Below, piece by piece: positions 34,641 through 45,796 of a stretch of 64,000 nucleotides of DNA. The first letter of the stretch is position 1. The number at the start of each line of letters is the position of its first letter. The stretch comes from Jackrogersella multiformis (lineage: Eukaryota; Ascomycota; Sordariomycetes; Xylariales; Hypoxylaceae), in contig CADCXD010000001.1 in NCBI GenBank assembly GCA_902806575.1, positions 2,480,001 to 2,544,000 on the forward strand, read 5' to 3'. Position numbers and translations under genes: made by a program. The notes beneath the pieces were generated by a model. That model saw nothing but the letters and a program-made list of their open reading frames with translations, was not told the DNA's origin and searched no databases.

Positions 34641-35882
34641 TTAACACCAGCAGTACTTCTCATTCGCAACCCACTCAATCTTGGCAACATCCTCGTCGCC
34701 GTACCACATCAGGCTGGGTATGCTATCCGCATCCCTGTCGACCAATCGATGCTGTAAGTGGCTGTGCTCGATTAATCTTTTTACTTCCGGCGACGGGTTC
34801 CAGAGGTCGACCTTGCCCAGGTGCCACGCGGCAGCCTCGCGGAACGCCGTCTGCATTACGGCTGAGAACGCTGCTACTGTGTCCTCGCTCGGGTTATCTC
34901 CCTCGGAAGCCTTGGGTTCGACGACGAGGCGGAGGATGTATAGCGTATTCTTATCTACGTTCTCGGCGGGGGTACTTTTACCGCCGTAGTAGTTACGCGA
35001 CCACAGCGCCCAGACGCGGCGTCTATCGCGCGTCTCAGCAACTACACCCTTGATCGAGGAGGAGACGCTCGAATGCAACGGCGATGATTTGAAAATAGCG
35101 GATGTAACGAAGTCATCCCGATACATATGCCACCGCAAGGTATCGTAGTCTGGCGCGAAGGCCATGGTTGTCCGGCCAGTTTCCTGCACCGTCCGTAGCA
35201 TTTGTTCGCGCAGGAGTTCCTCATCTCTTTCGCAGAGCTGCTCAAGGTTGTTGTATGTGATCGGCGACACTTTTATTTTGCCTTTATCTCCATCTTCACT
35301 CCCTTGGGTCTGGTTTGTAGAAACGGGGAACTCCACATGTCGGCTTGGAAATGCGGCCCACCCCTTCTTAGCGTAGTAAATTTTCCCTATATCCGACCAG
35401 AGTGCTGAGCACAGAACGTCTTGGCCGCCCTGTTTCTCACACTGCCATTTACGAAGGGCGGAACCTAACTCGGTCAGCATACGCCCTGCGTAGCGATTCC
35501 CTCGGTGCTCCGGATAAGTGAAGACGGAACCGACGCCGTGTCCGACGCCATCGCGTACTACTGAATCGCCAGGGGAGGCGACTAGCACACGCTTGCTGAT
35601 AGACTCGCAGGAAGCAAGAATTGGTCGATCTCCCCCCTTTTCTGCCGACCAGGATGAATCCGTGAGGACCCAGTGCGTCATACCGCCATCTTGGGATAAC
35701 GGGATGGTCAATAGGAACGGCTCTCGTTTAAGATATTCCTCCAAGGTCAAGGCGCCACCCCATTCCCTATGGTTGAGAGTCCATGTCCGGCGTTTCTCGG
35801 TCTCGGTTGGATGTGTGAGGATAAGCGAAGGAGCCGTGGCCTCAGGGAGCACGTAGGCGTCTTCCTGGATAGCCGAGCCCAT
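34641..35882 (-). CDS. LYC1: LYC1-like lysine N-acetyltransferase (GNAT)
   Basis: A single exon encodes 413 residues. A GNAT acetyl-CoA-binding segment lies around residues 110-160, including GVGSVFTYPEHRGNRYAGRM, in which the R-G-N-x-Y-A block is the pyrophosphate-binding loop. The N-terminal text LILTHPTETEKRRTWTLN and EWGGALTLEEYLKREP, and the C-terminal SLMWYGDEDVAKIEWVANEKYCWC, fit the fungal family that includes Yarrowia LYC1, which acetylates free lysine at the epsilon amino group in lysine catabolism. The frame is open 19 codons further upstream but only to a TTG, so the ATG at 35882 is taken as the start. The substrate is inferred from family; many members are untested. Confidence 0.82.
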   Translation of the reverse strand: MGSAIQEDAYVLPEATAPSLILTHPTETEKRRTWTLNHREWGGALTLEEYLKREPFLLTIPLSQDGGMTHWVLTDSSWSAEKGGDRPILASCESISKRVLVASPGDSVVRDGVGHGVGSVFTYPEHRGNRYAGRMLTELGSALRKWQCEKQGGQDVLCSALWSDIGKIYYAKKGWAAFPSRHVEFPVSTNQTQGSEDGDKGKIKVSPITYNNLEQLCERDEELLREQMLRTVQETGRTTMAFAPDYDTLRWHMYRDDFVTSAIFKSSPLHSSVSSSIKGVVAETRDRRRVWALWSRNYYGGKSTPAENVDKNTLYILRLVVEPKASEGDNPSEDTVAAFSAVMQTAFREAAAWHLGKVDLWNPSPEVKRLIEHSHLQHRLVDRDADSIPSLMWYGDEDVAKIEWVANEKYCWC

Positions 35883-37137
35883 ATTTACGACCGTTCTGTA
35901 TGGGGATAGGTACGATACGGGAAGCGAACGGTTTGCCAAGGGGACTATAGCCTTCTAAATCCTCTCTCTTACTGATATCGGGAGCTGTTAACAAATACAC
36001 AGGTCATCAGAAAATACGATGTGAGATAATCAGTCGAGGTTTCTGCAACGCTTAGTAACACTACACCGGCGTAATGAAAGCATGAAGGAAAGCCTCATGC
36101 CATAGGGACATGCTAAGGTCAGACAACCGAGCAGGACAAAGAAATATATAATAAAATGAGAGCTCTGACGTATGAACCCTGCAAACAGGGGCACCAATAT
36201 GAAGGCTGGTGATCAGTTGATACTCATGTATCCCCGCGAAGGAGGAATAGAGAATAGTACATTACATTGGTTTGTTAAGAAAAGGGGGAGCTAACGGGCC
36301 TAGTACTTCATAGGTCAAGTCTCATCGAAGTTATGTAAAGAAAATAGAGACGGACTATAGAGCCGGCAGGTTACCGGCCTGTCTCGCTCGCTTGAGCCGC
36401 CTCGACTCCTTATCTGGATCGAGGCCGTTGGCCACTTAGTCAGAGACAGACCAATTACAGGTGTAGATGATGTGTATCGGTGGAGTATTCGTCTTGCTGA
36501 CCGCCTAGGATATTACAGTATTGTGCCAAGTTTAGAGGATGGGATAGGAAACACATACCTTTCACGGAAACGAGTAAACGGTTCGTGACGGCAAATGCAA
36601 GGTAGTGTATGGTCAAGTTAACGAGTTCGCAGGGTTTCCCAGGTTCTGATACCTATGTAGGTATGATAAAGACAACAGAATGATAGGTTAGGTAAGACAA
36701 GTGCAAGTTATAGCTGATGCTTATGCCCACCTAGGCAGCTAGGTAGGTGGAGCTAGGATAGGGTGGACCCGTAACTATGGGGCTTCGATGCCGATGCAAC
36801 CCGCCTTAAATACGACTACACCAACTCTATTTGACCAAAGCTGGAAGGTCCTAACTTCAAAGGCCCCAAGGTCGCTAATACATACCCTACCTTAGGTACT
36901 AGGTAGGTACCTAGGTGGGTAGTACATCATCTCACCGCATGCCAGGTTAGGTAATGTACCGGAATGTTACTAGACGCTAATAGGTATCGTGTCGAGCATC
37001 GGCGGGCGGAATCATCACCTCGGAACCGGAATAGCTATCAGTCGTTGTAATTGACTTGTGTCTCATTCGTCTTCCTATTAGGGAACGCCTCGTACCCACC
37101 ATCACATCACATTTCTAAGCTTTCCTTTTATTTCCTA
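35883..37137. other. Intergenic region upstream of LYC1
   Basis: This gap of about 1.25 kb lies between the LYC1 start and the CCT1 stop on the same strand. It should hold the LYC1 promoter and the CCT1 3' end. It carries dispersed-motif copies near 36655, 36735 and 36890-36920 and no gene that I can support. Confidence 0.5.
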
Positions 37138-38955
37138 TCAGTGGCCGTGACCGTCATCAGGTTCTCCCCTCTCTTCCGGATCCAGCTTGATCAGGGTATC
37201 GATTCGCATTATGCTGATACACGCCTCCACCGCACTCTTCAGTTGTCGGATCTTGCTCATGCTGGGCTCTAGTACGCCAGCCTTGATCTCGTCCACCACC
37301 TTGCCCTTCATCAGATCTAGACCGTAGTTCTTGTAGTTCTTCTTTTTCGCAACCGTCTTCTCGTCCTCGTTGGCTTCTCCATCCTGCGTTCTCTGCGATA
37401 GTGCGTGCCGAGACCGTAATTGCGCCACCAACTCGCTAGCATCTTTCGCCGCGTTGACGGCTAGCGTCTTCGGGATGACGAGAAGTGACTGCGCAAACTC
37501 TCCAATTGCTAGCTGTTCTCGAGAACCAACTGTGCCCGCGAACTCCTCCAGATATATGTGTAATGCTGTCTCCACCGCACCACCACCAGGCACGATGCTG
37601 CCACTCTCCAGAGTTCGCTTAACCGCACATAGCGAGTCATGAACGGATCGCTCCATCTCGTCAAGTTGGAAGTCGTTTGATCCTCGAAGAAGGATAGAAG
37701 CGCACGAGTGTGACTTAGTTCCCTTGACTAAGATGCATTCATCATCTGAGATACGTTCCTGGACAACCTCCTCGGCGCTGCCTAGGTACGAAGGCTCGAA
37801 ACGCTCGTCACCATTCAGATCGGAGAGCGTGCTCAGCAGAGTCGCACCAGTGGCTTTCGCAATCCGTCGAAGGTCTTCCTTCTTGCAGCGCCTGACGGCC
37901 ATGGCGCCACGCTCAATGAAGAGCTTCAAACACATGTCGTCGATACCCTTGGTTGTGAGGACAACATTGGCTCCGGCTTTGAGTATCATCTCTACTCTCT
38001 CGATGACCATTCCCGATTCCCGAGCACGGATCTGCTCAAGCTGTTGAGGGTCGTCGACTGTGATTTGTACACCCAGCTTCATCCTCTCCTTTTGTAGGTT
38101 CATATCAAGTACTGCAATTTTGGCATCTTGTATCCGCGTATTCATTGCCTGCGACGCAACGGTACAGTTCAGGGCATAACCCTTAACTAGAATCGATTCT
38201 AGAGCACCTTTGCCGTGCGCTTTCAAGATGTTGACTGCCTTGACGGGGTATTTCACTTCGTTGCGATTATTCGTTGACTTGACCGCTTGCATAGCATCGA
38301 CCACCATATTGGCGAAGAAGTCGGAGTCAGAACCGATAATCTTACTAGACATAGACGTCTTGGCAATGCTAATCAGCGACTCGCGACCAAGGTTCTCTAC
38401 CTTGGTGCTGATGTTCTCGTTCATATACTTGATAGCCTCTCTCAAAGCAAGTCTGTAACCTGTGATGATGGTAGTTGGGTGTATTCGGTTCTTCATAAGC
38501 TCGTTCGCTCGTCGTAGGAGCTCGGCAGCAATGAGCACCACCGAGGTCGTACCATCACCAACTTCTTTATCTTGTTGATGTGCTAAGTCGACGAGGATCT
38601 TTCCAGCGGGATGTTCGACATCTAGTAGACTAAGAATTGTAGCGCCGTCGTTTGTTACTGTGACATCCTACAACAGTTAGTTGGGAAGTTGTTTTCCTAT
38701 TTACATAGGATTATTAATTTACTTACTCCAATATCGTCCACCATCATCTTGTCGAGACCGCTTGGTCCAAAGGAACTCTTGACGACATTCGCAATAGCTT
38801 GGGTAGCGAGAACTTGAGGTTTTGTTAGTCATATATCGAAGGTTGAAGAAGCAGAAGAGCTACTCACCATTTTGATCCCTGATATCTGAACCGGATATCT
38901 TCTGGCCACCAAGGAACAGAGTCCCATTTCCGGACTGCTCAAATATTGAAGTCAT
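37138..38955 (-). CDS. CCT1: T-complex protein 1 subunit alpha (CCT1)
   Basis: Three exons (38955-38868, 38812-38727, 38667-37138; introns of 55 and 59 nt) encode 567 residues. The protein is a group II chaperonin subunit of the cytosolic CCT/TRiC ring, which folds actin, tubulin and many WD proteins. Chaperonin motifs are clear: FGPSGLDKMMVDDIGD, TNDGATIL, GDGTTSVV, SGSIVPGGGAVE and the KNYGLDLMKGKVVDEI block near the end. The alpha subunit is indicated by the N-terminal LGGQKISGSDIRDQN, by GSNDFQLDEMERSVHDSLC and by VGSREQLAIGEFAQSL. The tail ends DDGHGH. The first two short exons supply the conserved N-terminus and are in phase. Identification is firm. Confidence 0.95.
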
Positions 38956-39591
38956 CTTTCACGAATGTTCTTATAGTCTTATAGTTCGAAATGAATAGAT
39001 GTCTTCTTGTGTTGTGTAGTGTAGGTGTAGTCGAGAAAGAGGGGAGTCCTGTTTTAAATCGGAGCTCCTTAGGCTGCTGCTTCAATATTTTTGTTAGATG
39101 AAGCTTCTTAGCGCGGGCAGTTTCCTGGAACTTTTTTGCGGAAGCAATGGTTATTCCCAGGCCGGTGTATCCTGTGCATGGGCCAATTTGTCTTATCGGC
39201 CCCTACTAGCTACTATCTACTATCTAGCCCCTCCTTTCCTATCTTACGTAGCAGGTACCTAGGTAGCTTAGGTAGCCCCTCAAACCCCACCATTGAGATA
39301 TTGGGATTGGGAAATCGCGGGGCACCATTGAAATTTCTAGACCAGCAGGCCGAATTATTGCAGGTACCAGATATAATATTTTCACGGTTGTACATGCCTT
39401 ATTTTCCCCTAAGCGGTACTTTTATCGGAGTGACTCAGATTTAGTCGACACTTTTTTTAAGAAAGTTAATATCACATTCATTTTAACTATTCGCTACCTA
39501 CTTCGTCTCCCCCCTCAACATAAGTCCTTTTAAAAAGGGAAAAGAAACGAAAAAACTGTGCCAATTCGTAATACGTCGCTAAACGACAATC
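38956..39591. promoter_or_regulatory. Divergent promoter, CCT1 / prolyl-tRNA synthetase
   Basis: The 636 bases between two outward-pointing essential genes must hold both promoters. TTCCTGGAACTTT near 39121 resembles a heat-shock element, which would suit a chaperonin gene, but the third unit is imperfect. A dispersed CCTAGGTAGC copy lies near 39258. An open frame at 39136-39444 is probably chance. Confidence 0.5.
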
Positions 39592-41326
39592 ATGGAGGAG
39601 AACAAACCAGCCGAGCCGTCTAAGAGCGCCTTGAAAAAGGCTGAAAAGGAAGCAAAGAAGGCCGCCGAGAAAGCTGCAAAGGCGGCAAAGCAAGCTACCC
39701 TTCCTGTTGTCGGTGGGAAGAAGGCGGACGATATCATTGGAATCACCTGTTCCAAGGCGGACAACTTCGCACAATGGTACCAAGAGGTCGTGCTCAAGGC
39801 CGAGTTGGTCGAGTATTATACTGAAATCTCGGGTTTCTATATCATGCGCCCTGCAACTATGCACATCTGGAATATCATTCGAAAATGGTTTACAGACCGC
39901 ATTGAGGCTTTGGGAGTTGACGAGACCAACTTCCCTATGTTCTTGTCCCAGAAGTCCCTAGAGAAGGAAAAGGACCACGTTGAAGGCTTCGCCCCTGAAC
40001 TCGCATGGGTGACAAAAGCGTGAGTTAAACCATTGGTTATCGCTATGTTAAACAGTAACTAATTTTGGTTTGTCCCATAGCGGTGACAAGAACCTCGAGG
40101 TTCCAGTTGCAGTTCGCCCTACCTCCGAAGCCGTCATGTACCCCTACTACTCGAAGTGGATTCGCAGCCACAGAGACCTTCCTTTCAGACTGAACCAGTG
40201 GAACTCTGTCGTCCGATGGGAGGCAAAGCAGACTACCCCTTTCTTAAGGGCAAGAGAATTCCTGTGGCAGGAAGGCCACACAGCACATCTGACTGAAGAT
40301 CTTGCCGGAGAGGAAGTCCTACAGATCCTGGAACTTTACGCTGGCATATACGAACAGCTCCTAGCAGTTCCGGTTGTACGAGGCAGGAAAACCGAGAATG
40401 AGAAATTCGCTGGTGGATACTACACCACCACAGTCGAGGGCTACATTCCTTCCAACGGACGAGGTATTCAAGGTGCTACTTCGCATTGTCTCGGACAAAA
40501 CTTCAGCAGGATGTTCGACATCACGGTGGAAGACCCCAATGAGAAGGGGAAGCACATCAATGTCTGGCAGAACTCCTGGGGTCTGTCAACTCGTGTAATC
40601 GGTGTGATGGTCATGATTCATGGCGACGACAAAGGTCTTGTCCTTCCTCCGCGAATCGCCAAATTCCAGGCCATCCTAATCCCTGTCGGCATCACCAAGA
40701 GCGTTACTCCAGAAGACAAGACGAAGCACTATGAGAAACTTGAAAATATCAAGCAGACCTTGAAGAAGGCAGGCGTCCGCGTCGAGGATGATCTAAGAGA
40801 AGGTTACACCCCAGCTTGGAAGTTCAATGACTGGGAATTGAAGGGTGTCCCTCTCCGCCTGGAGTTTGGACCAAAGGATGCAGCCAAGGAAGTTGTCAGC
40901 TTCGCGCGTCGAGATACTGGAGAGAAGGGCACTATTCCTCTAGCAGAACTGTCTGCGAAGGTCCCCGAGCTCCTCGAGACTATTCAGAGCGACATGTACA
41001 GCAAGGCGGAGAAGGCCTACAGAGAGCACCGTGTTGTTGTTGAGAAGTGGGATGACGTAATCCCATCCTTGGATGCCAAGAACGTCGTGGTCATTCCTTT
41101 CTGCCTTGATGGCAAGTGTGAGGACCAGATCAAGGAGTTGACAACGGGACGCACCGACGAGGACCCCAACACGCCGGAGGCTCAGAAGGCCCCGTCGATG
41201 GGTATGAAGAGCTTGTGCATTCCCTTCGAGCAGCCAGAGGGCTTGGTTAAGGGACAGACCAAGTGCCTGAACCCGGAATGTAAACGACTGGCCGAGTCGT
41301 TCGTCATGTTCGGACGAAGCTATTAG
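39592..41326 (+). CDS. Prolyl-tRNA synthetase, eukaryotic/archaeal type
   Basis: Two exons (39592-40019 and 40081-41326; intron of 61 nt) encode 557 residues. This class II synthetase charges tRNA-Pro with proline in the cytosol. A Lys/Ala-rich N-terminal helix precedes the catalytic core, which shows FYIMRPATMHIW, VRPTSEAVMYPYYSKWIRSH, FLRAREFLWQEGHTAH (motif 2) and GATSHCLGQNFSRMF. The anticodon-binding domain follows (PRIAKFQAILIPVG). The C-terminal zinc-binding-like domain contains CLDGKCEDQI and CLNPECKR and ends in FGRSY, the terminal Tyr that is typical of this type. The bacterial-like editing insertion is absent. Phase at the splice is correct: GC plus C gives Ala. Identification is firm. 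Confidence 0.95.
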
Positions 41327-42386
41327 GTAACTAGTTGCTATACATCGCTAAGATAACCCTTCTCGTTTGTATCTATGGAAATTTACGCGGGAGTCGGTCA
41401 GGGGCATGTTAAGATATCAAATGAGGGAGTGACTAGCGCTCTCGAGCTGCAGACTATAATGAGTCTGTTTTAGGAATGGTTCAAAGCTATAGCTTGAAGC
41501 TAGCACCTTATTGCCATTTCCAGTCCTGCTAAATGAAACACCGTGTGTGATGAAAAATATCTAGATATGTACCTTACCTATACATACCTTATAGAGAAAA
41601 TGTGTAGTTATAAATATTAGTATCGTAAGTTAGGTAACCCGAGAGTTTACTGGTTAAACTTATAACTTGATACCCCTTTTAGATTTAATTAATTAAAATA
41701 TACAGTTATTATTCTTAGTGCTTCATACATACACCTAGATAGGTACCTAGGTAGGTATGTATGTAACTGTCTCCTGAAACATCTTGTTTCTCATCTAATC
41801 CTTACCATGCTAACCAGGCTAAGGAAACCTACTTACGTACATCCTTAACCGCAATGCACCGGCATTGTAGTCCACTGAAATCTACTTAATTGGATAGGTA
41901 TTCCTAATATCTTACGATCAAGAGCATGGATATTTCGTCACAGTTGAAGTCCAATTAGTCAGGCATTTACTGCCAAGTCTCTAGGCTGCGTCGAAGGCAT
42001 GAGTCCAGACTATGTAGATCGCTGCATATATGTTTAAGCTAAGGTGTTGTTCGTTGTAATGAGACACATACTGCTACGTCGGAAGCATACAAGTATCCTA
42101 ACTCCGTACTAGCGGAAGATTCATACCAGATAGTAAATGTACGGCGCTATCGGTGTATATGAATCTACGTATTTGCTAGTCCCATAGGAGCAACGGGAGC
42201 AAGCGATTGCCAGTGTCCATTCAAGATAAATACGGATTGAAATTCTATATTGACGCTTGATCTCAATAAACCATAAGACGCACGGAAACATTCAGTCTAC
42301 TCGCAGCCAAAGCTTATCACATTTAACTCTCTTCAATCTAAACTTGTCTATCTAATTCCCAGAATCTCATCTTTCATCTCTCCAAG
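41327..42386. other. Intergenic region, no gene seen
   Basis: This AT-rich gap of 1.06 kb lies between two plus-strand genes and has one dispersed-motif cluster at about 41732-41762. The last 80 bases look like a T/C-rich leader for the dehydrogenase. Confidence 0.5.
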
Positions 42387-43322
42387 ATGCCAGCAGATAG
42401 TTTCGCCGACCTCGCCGGGAAAGTCGCCATTGTCACCGGCAGCGGCCGGGAGAACGGGATCGGGGCGGCAGTTGCTAGAACGCTAGCACGGAATGGCGTT
42501 TCCGTGACCATCAACTACGTTTCCGAAGGCGTAACAGAGCGGGCTATCAAAGTAGCCCAGTCCATCCGCGACGAGTTCGGGGTCGGCGTGGCGTTGGTTC
42601 GGGCGGACGTCTCGACGCCAGAGGGCGGCCGCAAGATCGTCACCGAGACGCTGGAGCAGTTAGGAGTAGACCATATAGACATTCTCGGTAAGGGGAAATT
42701 AACGGCAACCGCTTAGTATACGCTATGTATGAGAGAGTCGCTGAAATATATCATACTAACTTAACATCTACCTTAGTCAACAACGCAGGCATCTCAGAAG
42801 GTTGTAAACTAATGGATGCCGACCTCGAGCACATGCAGAGGATATTCGCGACCAACGTATATGGCCCCTCACTTTTAATCAAGGAGGTCGTCAACCTGGG
42901 CAAAATGCCGCGGGGAGGCAGGATTATTAATATCGGCAGCGTGGGGTCGAGGGCGTTTCCTGGTGTCATACCCGCCTATTGCGCCTCCAAGTCGGCCATG
43001 GATGTCCTGACCGTGCTATGGGCTGGTGAGGTAGGGAATAGTCCAGATATATGTGCCTCCCAGAATCATACTGACAATGCTTTGATAGCTCGGTCGTAGC
43101 CATGGAATCACAGTTAACACGCTAGCACCAGGACCCATAATCACCGATATGAGCAGCCAAGTGCCGAATTTTATTGATATGGTGGTCGCCACGCAGCGAG
43201 GTTCCGATCGTGCTGCTGTACCGCAGGATATTGCTGATTTCGTACTACTCATCGCGTCAGAGAAGAGCCGCTGGCTAACTGCAAAGTATATTGCTCTGGA
43301 TGCTGGTACCACTGGGAACTGA
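42387..43322 (+). CDS. Short-chain dehydrogenase/reductase (classical SDR)
   Basis: Three exons (42387-42687, 42777-43030, 43089-43322; introns of 89 and 58 nt) encode 262 residues, standard for a classical SDR. The cofactor loop is TGSGRENGIG (17-26), the NNAG motif is at 102-105, and the catalytic Ser155, Tyr168 and Lys172 (YCASK) are all present. The second intron uses GTAGGG after GAG at 43030; this donor, rather than an earlier GTGAGG, restores the expected ITVNTLAPGPIITDM. The terminal SRWLTAKYIALDAGT block is typical of 3-oxoacyl-reductase-like members. The cofactor is probably NADP(H), and the substrate is unknown. It lies tail to tail with a regulator gene, 166 bases apart, but nothing shows that the two act together. 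Confidence 0.92.
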
Positions 43323-43488
43323 ATGGATGCGAGGCGGTATTGTAAAAGGATAGTGGGCATTGTGTCTCTATTTGGCTCAAATGTATCAGGGTATTCGTTA
43401 CATTAATCTTGTCTTATCCTCCCGCTCAGAATGTACATAACCCGATGTACTCCGGCTAGCGAGTAGTAGTCGTATTTTCCACATAACG

Positions 43489-45142
43489 TCAACTTTCGGT
43501 ATTTCCGGATAACATATCGAGATACGGGTCCAAGGGGATATCTCTAAGGCGTTGTGATAAAGTCGCCTCCAGATAGTTATCAATCTCGCGGCAGAGCAGA
43601 TCTGACTTTCCCGAATCGATGGCGTCTACCCAAATGATACCGCGGGCAATATCAACAGCCTGGTTTCCGGTCTGTAGGCCGATAGTATCCATAAGGCCGA
43701 CGATGGTTAGCACATGCCAAGCCCGGTTTGGGCTCTCCTCTTGCATCGCGCTTATTATGTGAGCCCAGAGGTTCAGCTCAGCCACCACGCCCCAGTTCAC
43801 TAGCGGCAACTGCGATATTTGCCGGAACGCCTCAAGATGTCTCTCCATTTCGTATGCCCCAGCACCCATCCGAATCTTGATGGCGGCTAGAAACACAAGG
43901 GCGGCCCGCCGAAAGGCTTCCCGAGCCGCCGTGCCGGAGTACTGAGGATCCGATGGGTCATTGGGAAGCGGTCTCCCTTCGAGTGATAGAATCTCGTGAA
44001 AGGCTGGTCCCAGCAGCCGCGCTATCGCTACATCATCTGTCCAGAATTTGGAGTTCTCGGCCTGCCGGTTGATATAGTTGGCAACGGCGGCGGTCGCCTT
44101 CATAGCGCTCATGATGTCGCCCAAAGCGGGGCAATCGGCGTCCCAGGATTGCAGAAGCTGCTGTAGGTACTGGGAATCGTTAGAAGTATCTATTTCTTTA
44201 GTATAACTTTCTGGGAAGCTGAATCGTGGTTTAACGTTGTAATATGTAGCTCCGGCTAGATCAAGCCTGGGTCTTTATAAGATGGATGTTTCCAACTAGC
44301 TCTTAAGCAGAAAGCTTACCAGGATATCATCATTCGCAAGAAAGGGCTGCTAAGGGCTTGTAGACCGCCCTTTTTGTTAACTATGTGCTGAAGCCCTTCC
44401 ATATGGACACGGAAGCGGTCGAAGTTGCCTATGGAGCACTACATAGATTATCAGGATGACCAATGGTGGAATTGAGTATTAAAGCCACAAGGGAGGGAAC
44501 ATACATCATGACAGATAAATCCAGTGACGGCAATGACAAGACCTTCGCTATCGTTCTCAGCAGGGTCTGCAAGCCTTTTTGTGACGGAGGCTAGCGACAG
44601 CGTATACCATTTCATGGCTTCGACGCTGGAGTTGAATTCGGGTTTCTGCCAACCCGATAGTTTAATGCCACGGTATAAAGCCGCGTTCGCTAGGGTGATG
44701 TGCCAAGCAGCTGCATCCGATAAACCCATTGATATCCAAGGGAATCGAAACGGTCTGTATGTAGATCGCGCCTCGTCGACAACTAGTAGCCCTATTAGAC
44801 TGCGAGACAATCATCTTGGAACCATTTGGAAATCTCTTTACTGAATCTGACTAGGTTCATGCGCTCTTCGTCCATATCAGTTGGGTATGCCATGGTGTGC
44901 AAGCTACTGTCTGAGTTGGGGTTTGGGAATGTTAAAGCTCGCGATGCACTACTTGCTCCGGCTTCGTCTTGATTTGGAGCAGTAGACGAGCTACCCTCCC
45001 CAAGGATGACTTCTCCGCGCTTCTGGGCCCGCGGCTTTCTGCGCGCCTTGCCGATGTCCTTCATGACATGGCGGCGAATCTTGGTGGAGTGCCTTTTTAC
45101 GTCACCGGGATGGTCCACATTCACAAACTCGAAATTCGACAT
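43489..45142 (-). CDS. Fungal_trans_2-domain regulator without a zinc cluster
   Basis: Four exons (45142-44842, 44782-44505, 44438-44320, 44266-43489; introns of 59, 66 and 53 nt) encode 491 residues. The N-terminus VDHPGDVKRHSTKIRRHVMK, then KARRKPRAQKR, is the usual opening of a large fungal family with the Fungal_trans_2 (DUF3468) domain that lacks the Zn2Cys6 cluster. Conserved landmarks follow: FIVDEARSTYRPFRFPW (formed across the first splice), SDAAAWHITLANAALY, DRFRVHMEGLQHIVNKKGGL and LAGATYYNVKPRF. Read without splicing it would look like a broken gene with two frameshifts, but every intron has good donor, branch and acceptor sites and keeps phase, so I take it as intact. DNA binding, if any, must use the basic N-terminal stretch. 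The target genes are unknown. Confidence 0.85.
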
Positions 45143-45796
45143 GCTCTCTCGCGAGGCGATAATGATATTTTCCTACAGTATTTATTGGTGGATGAGGGAC
45201 AGTCCCCACAAGCATATAAGTAATCCCACGAGAACTTCTAAAAGGGTACAGGCTTGTGCTGTTTGGAATGAAATTTAGTGTTTAGAAGTCTCCCTGAATA
45301 AATAGGGATCAAGAAGGAGAAATTTAGATTCGATCTTATTATCCTGTAAGTAATAGGGTATAAGTAGCTTACTCATCACATATTTACTATGTAGCTACTA
45401 TGTCAGCACTACTGACTAATCAGCCTTACTAAGCAGTCCTATTACTATTTATTCATTTACCGCGTAAATTGCTATCTGCATATCTACCTAGTAAAGGTAC
45501 TGTTAACTGTTATCATCACAACTTCACATAGAACACATACATAGCAAGTACACATCACAGTCAAATATTCCAAGGTTACAATGATCTTCATCGCGAATCG
45601 AATTTTACATTTTCGAACTTGAAAGGCTCCCAACCCTCTCTAACCCTAGAATAACTTGTGTACAAAAAACCATGCTAAAACCCTTCCGTTCGTTCATCGT
45701 GACCCCTACGTAACCCCCTCGCCCGCCCGAAGCACAAGACGGGCGAGCAAGGAGTTAGGCAAGGAAAAGCAGACCGTGCTTACCCCCAACCGCGCT
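45143..45796. other. Intergenic region, no gene seen
   Basis: This AT-rich gap of about 650 bases lies between the regulator's start and the 3' end of the secreted-protein gene. It should hold the regulator's promoter. Nothing else is evident. Confidence 0.45.

Noticed and set aside
39136..39444. A 102-codon open frame in the CCT1 / prolyl-tRNA synthetase promoter region
   Set aside because: It lies in a divergent promoter, includes the dispersed motif and matches no family.
43489..45142. The regulator gene as a frameshifted pseudogene
   Set aside because: Three introns with good sites and consistent phase restore a full-length product of normal size.
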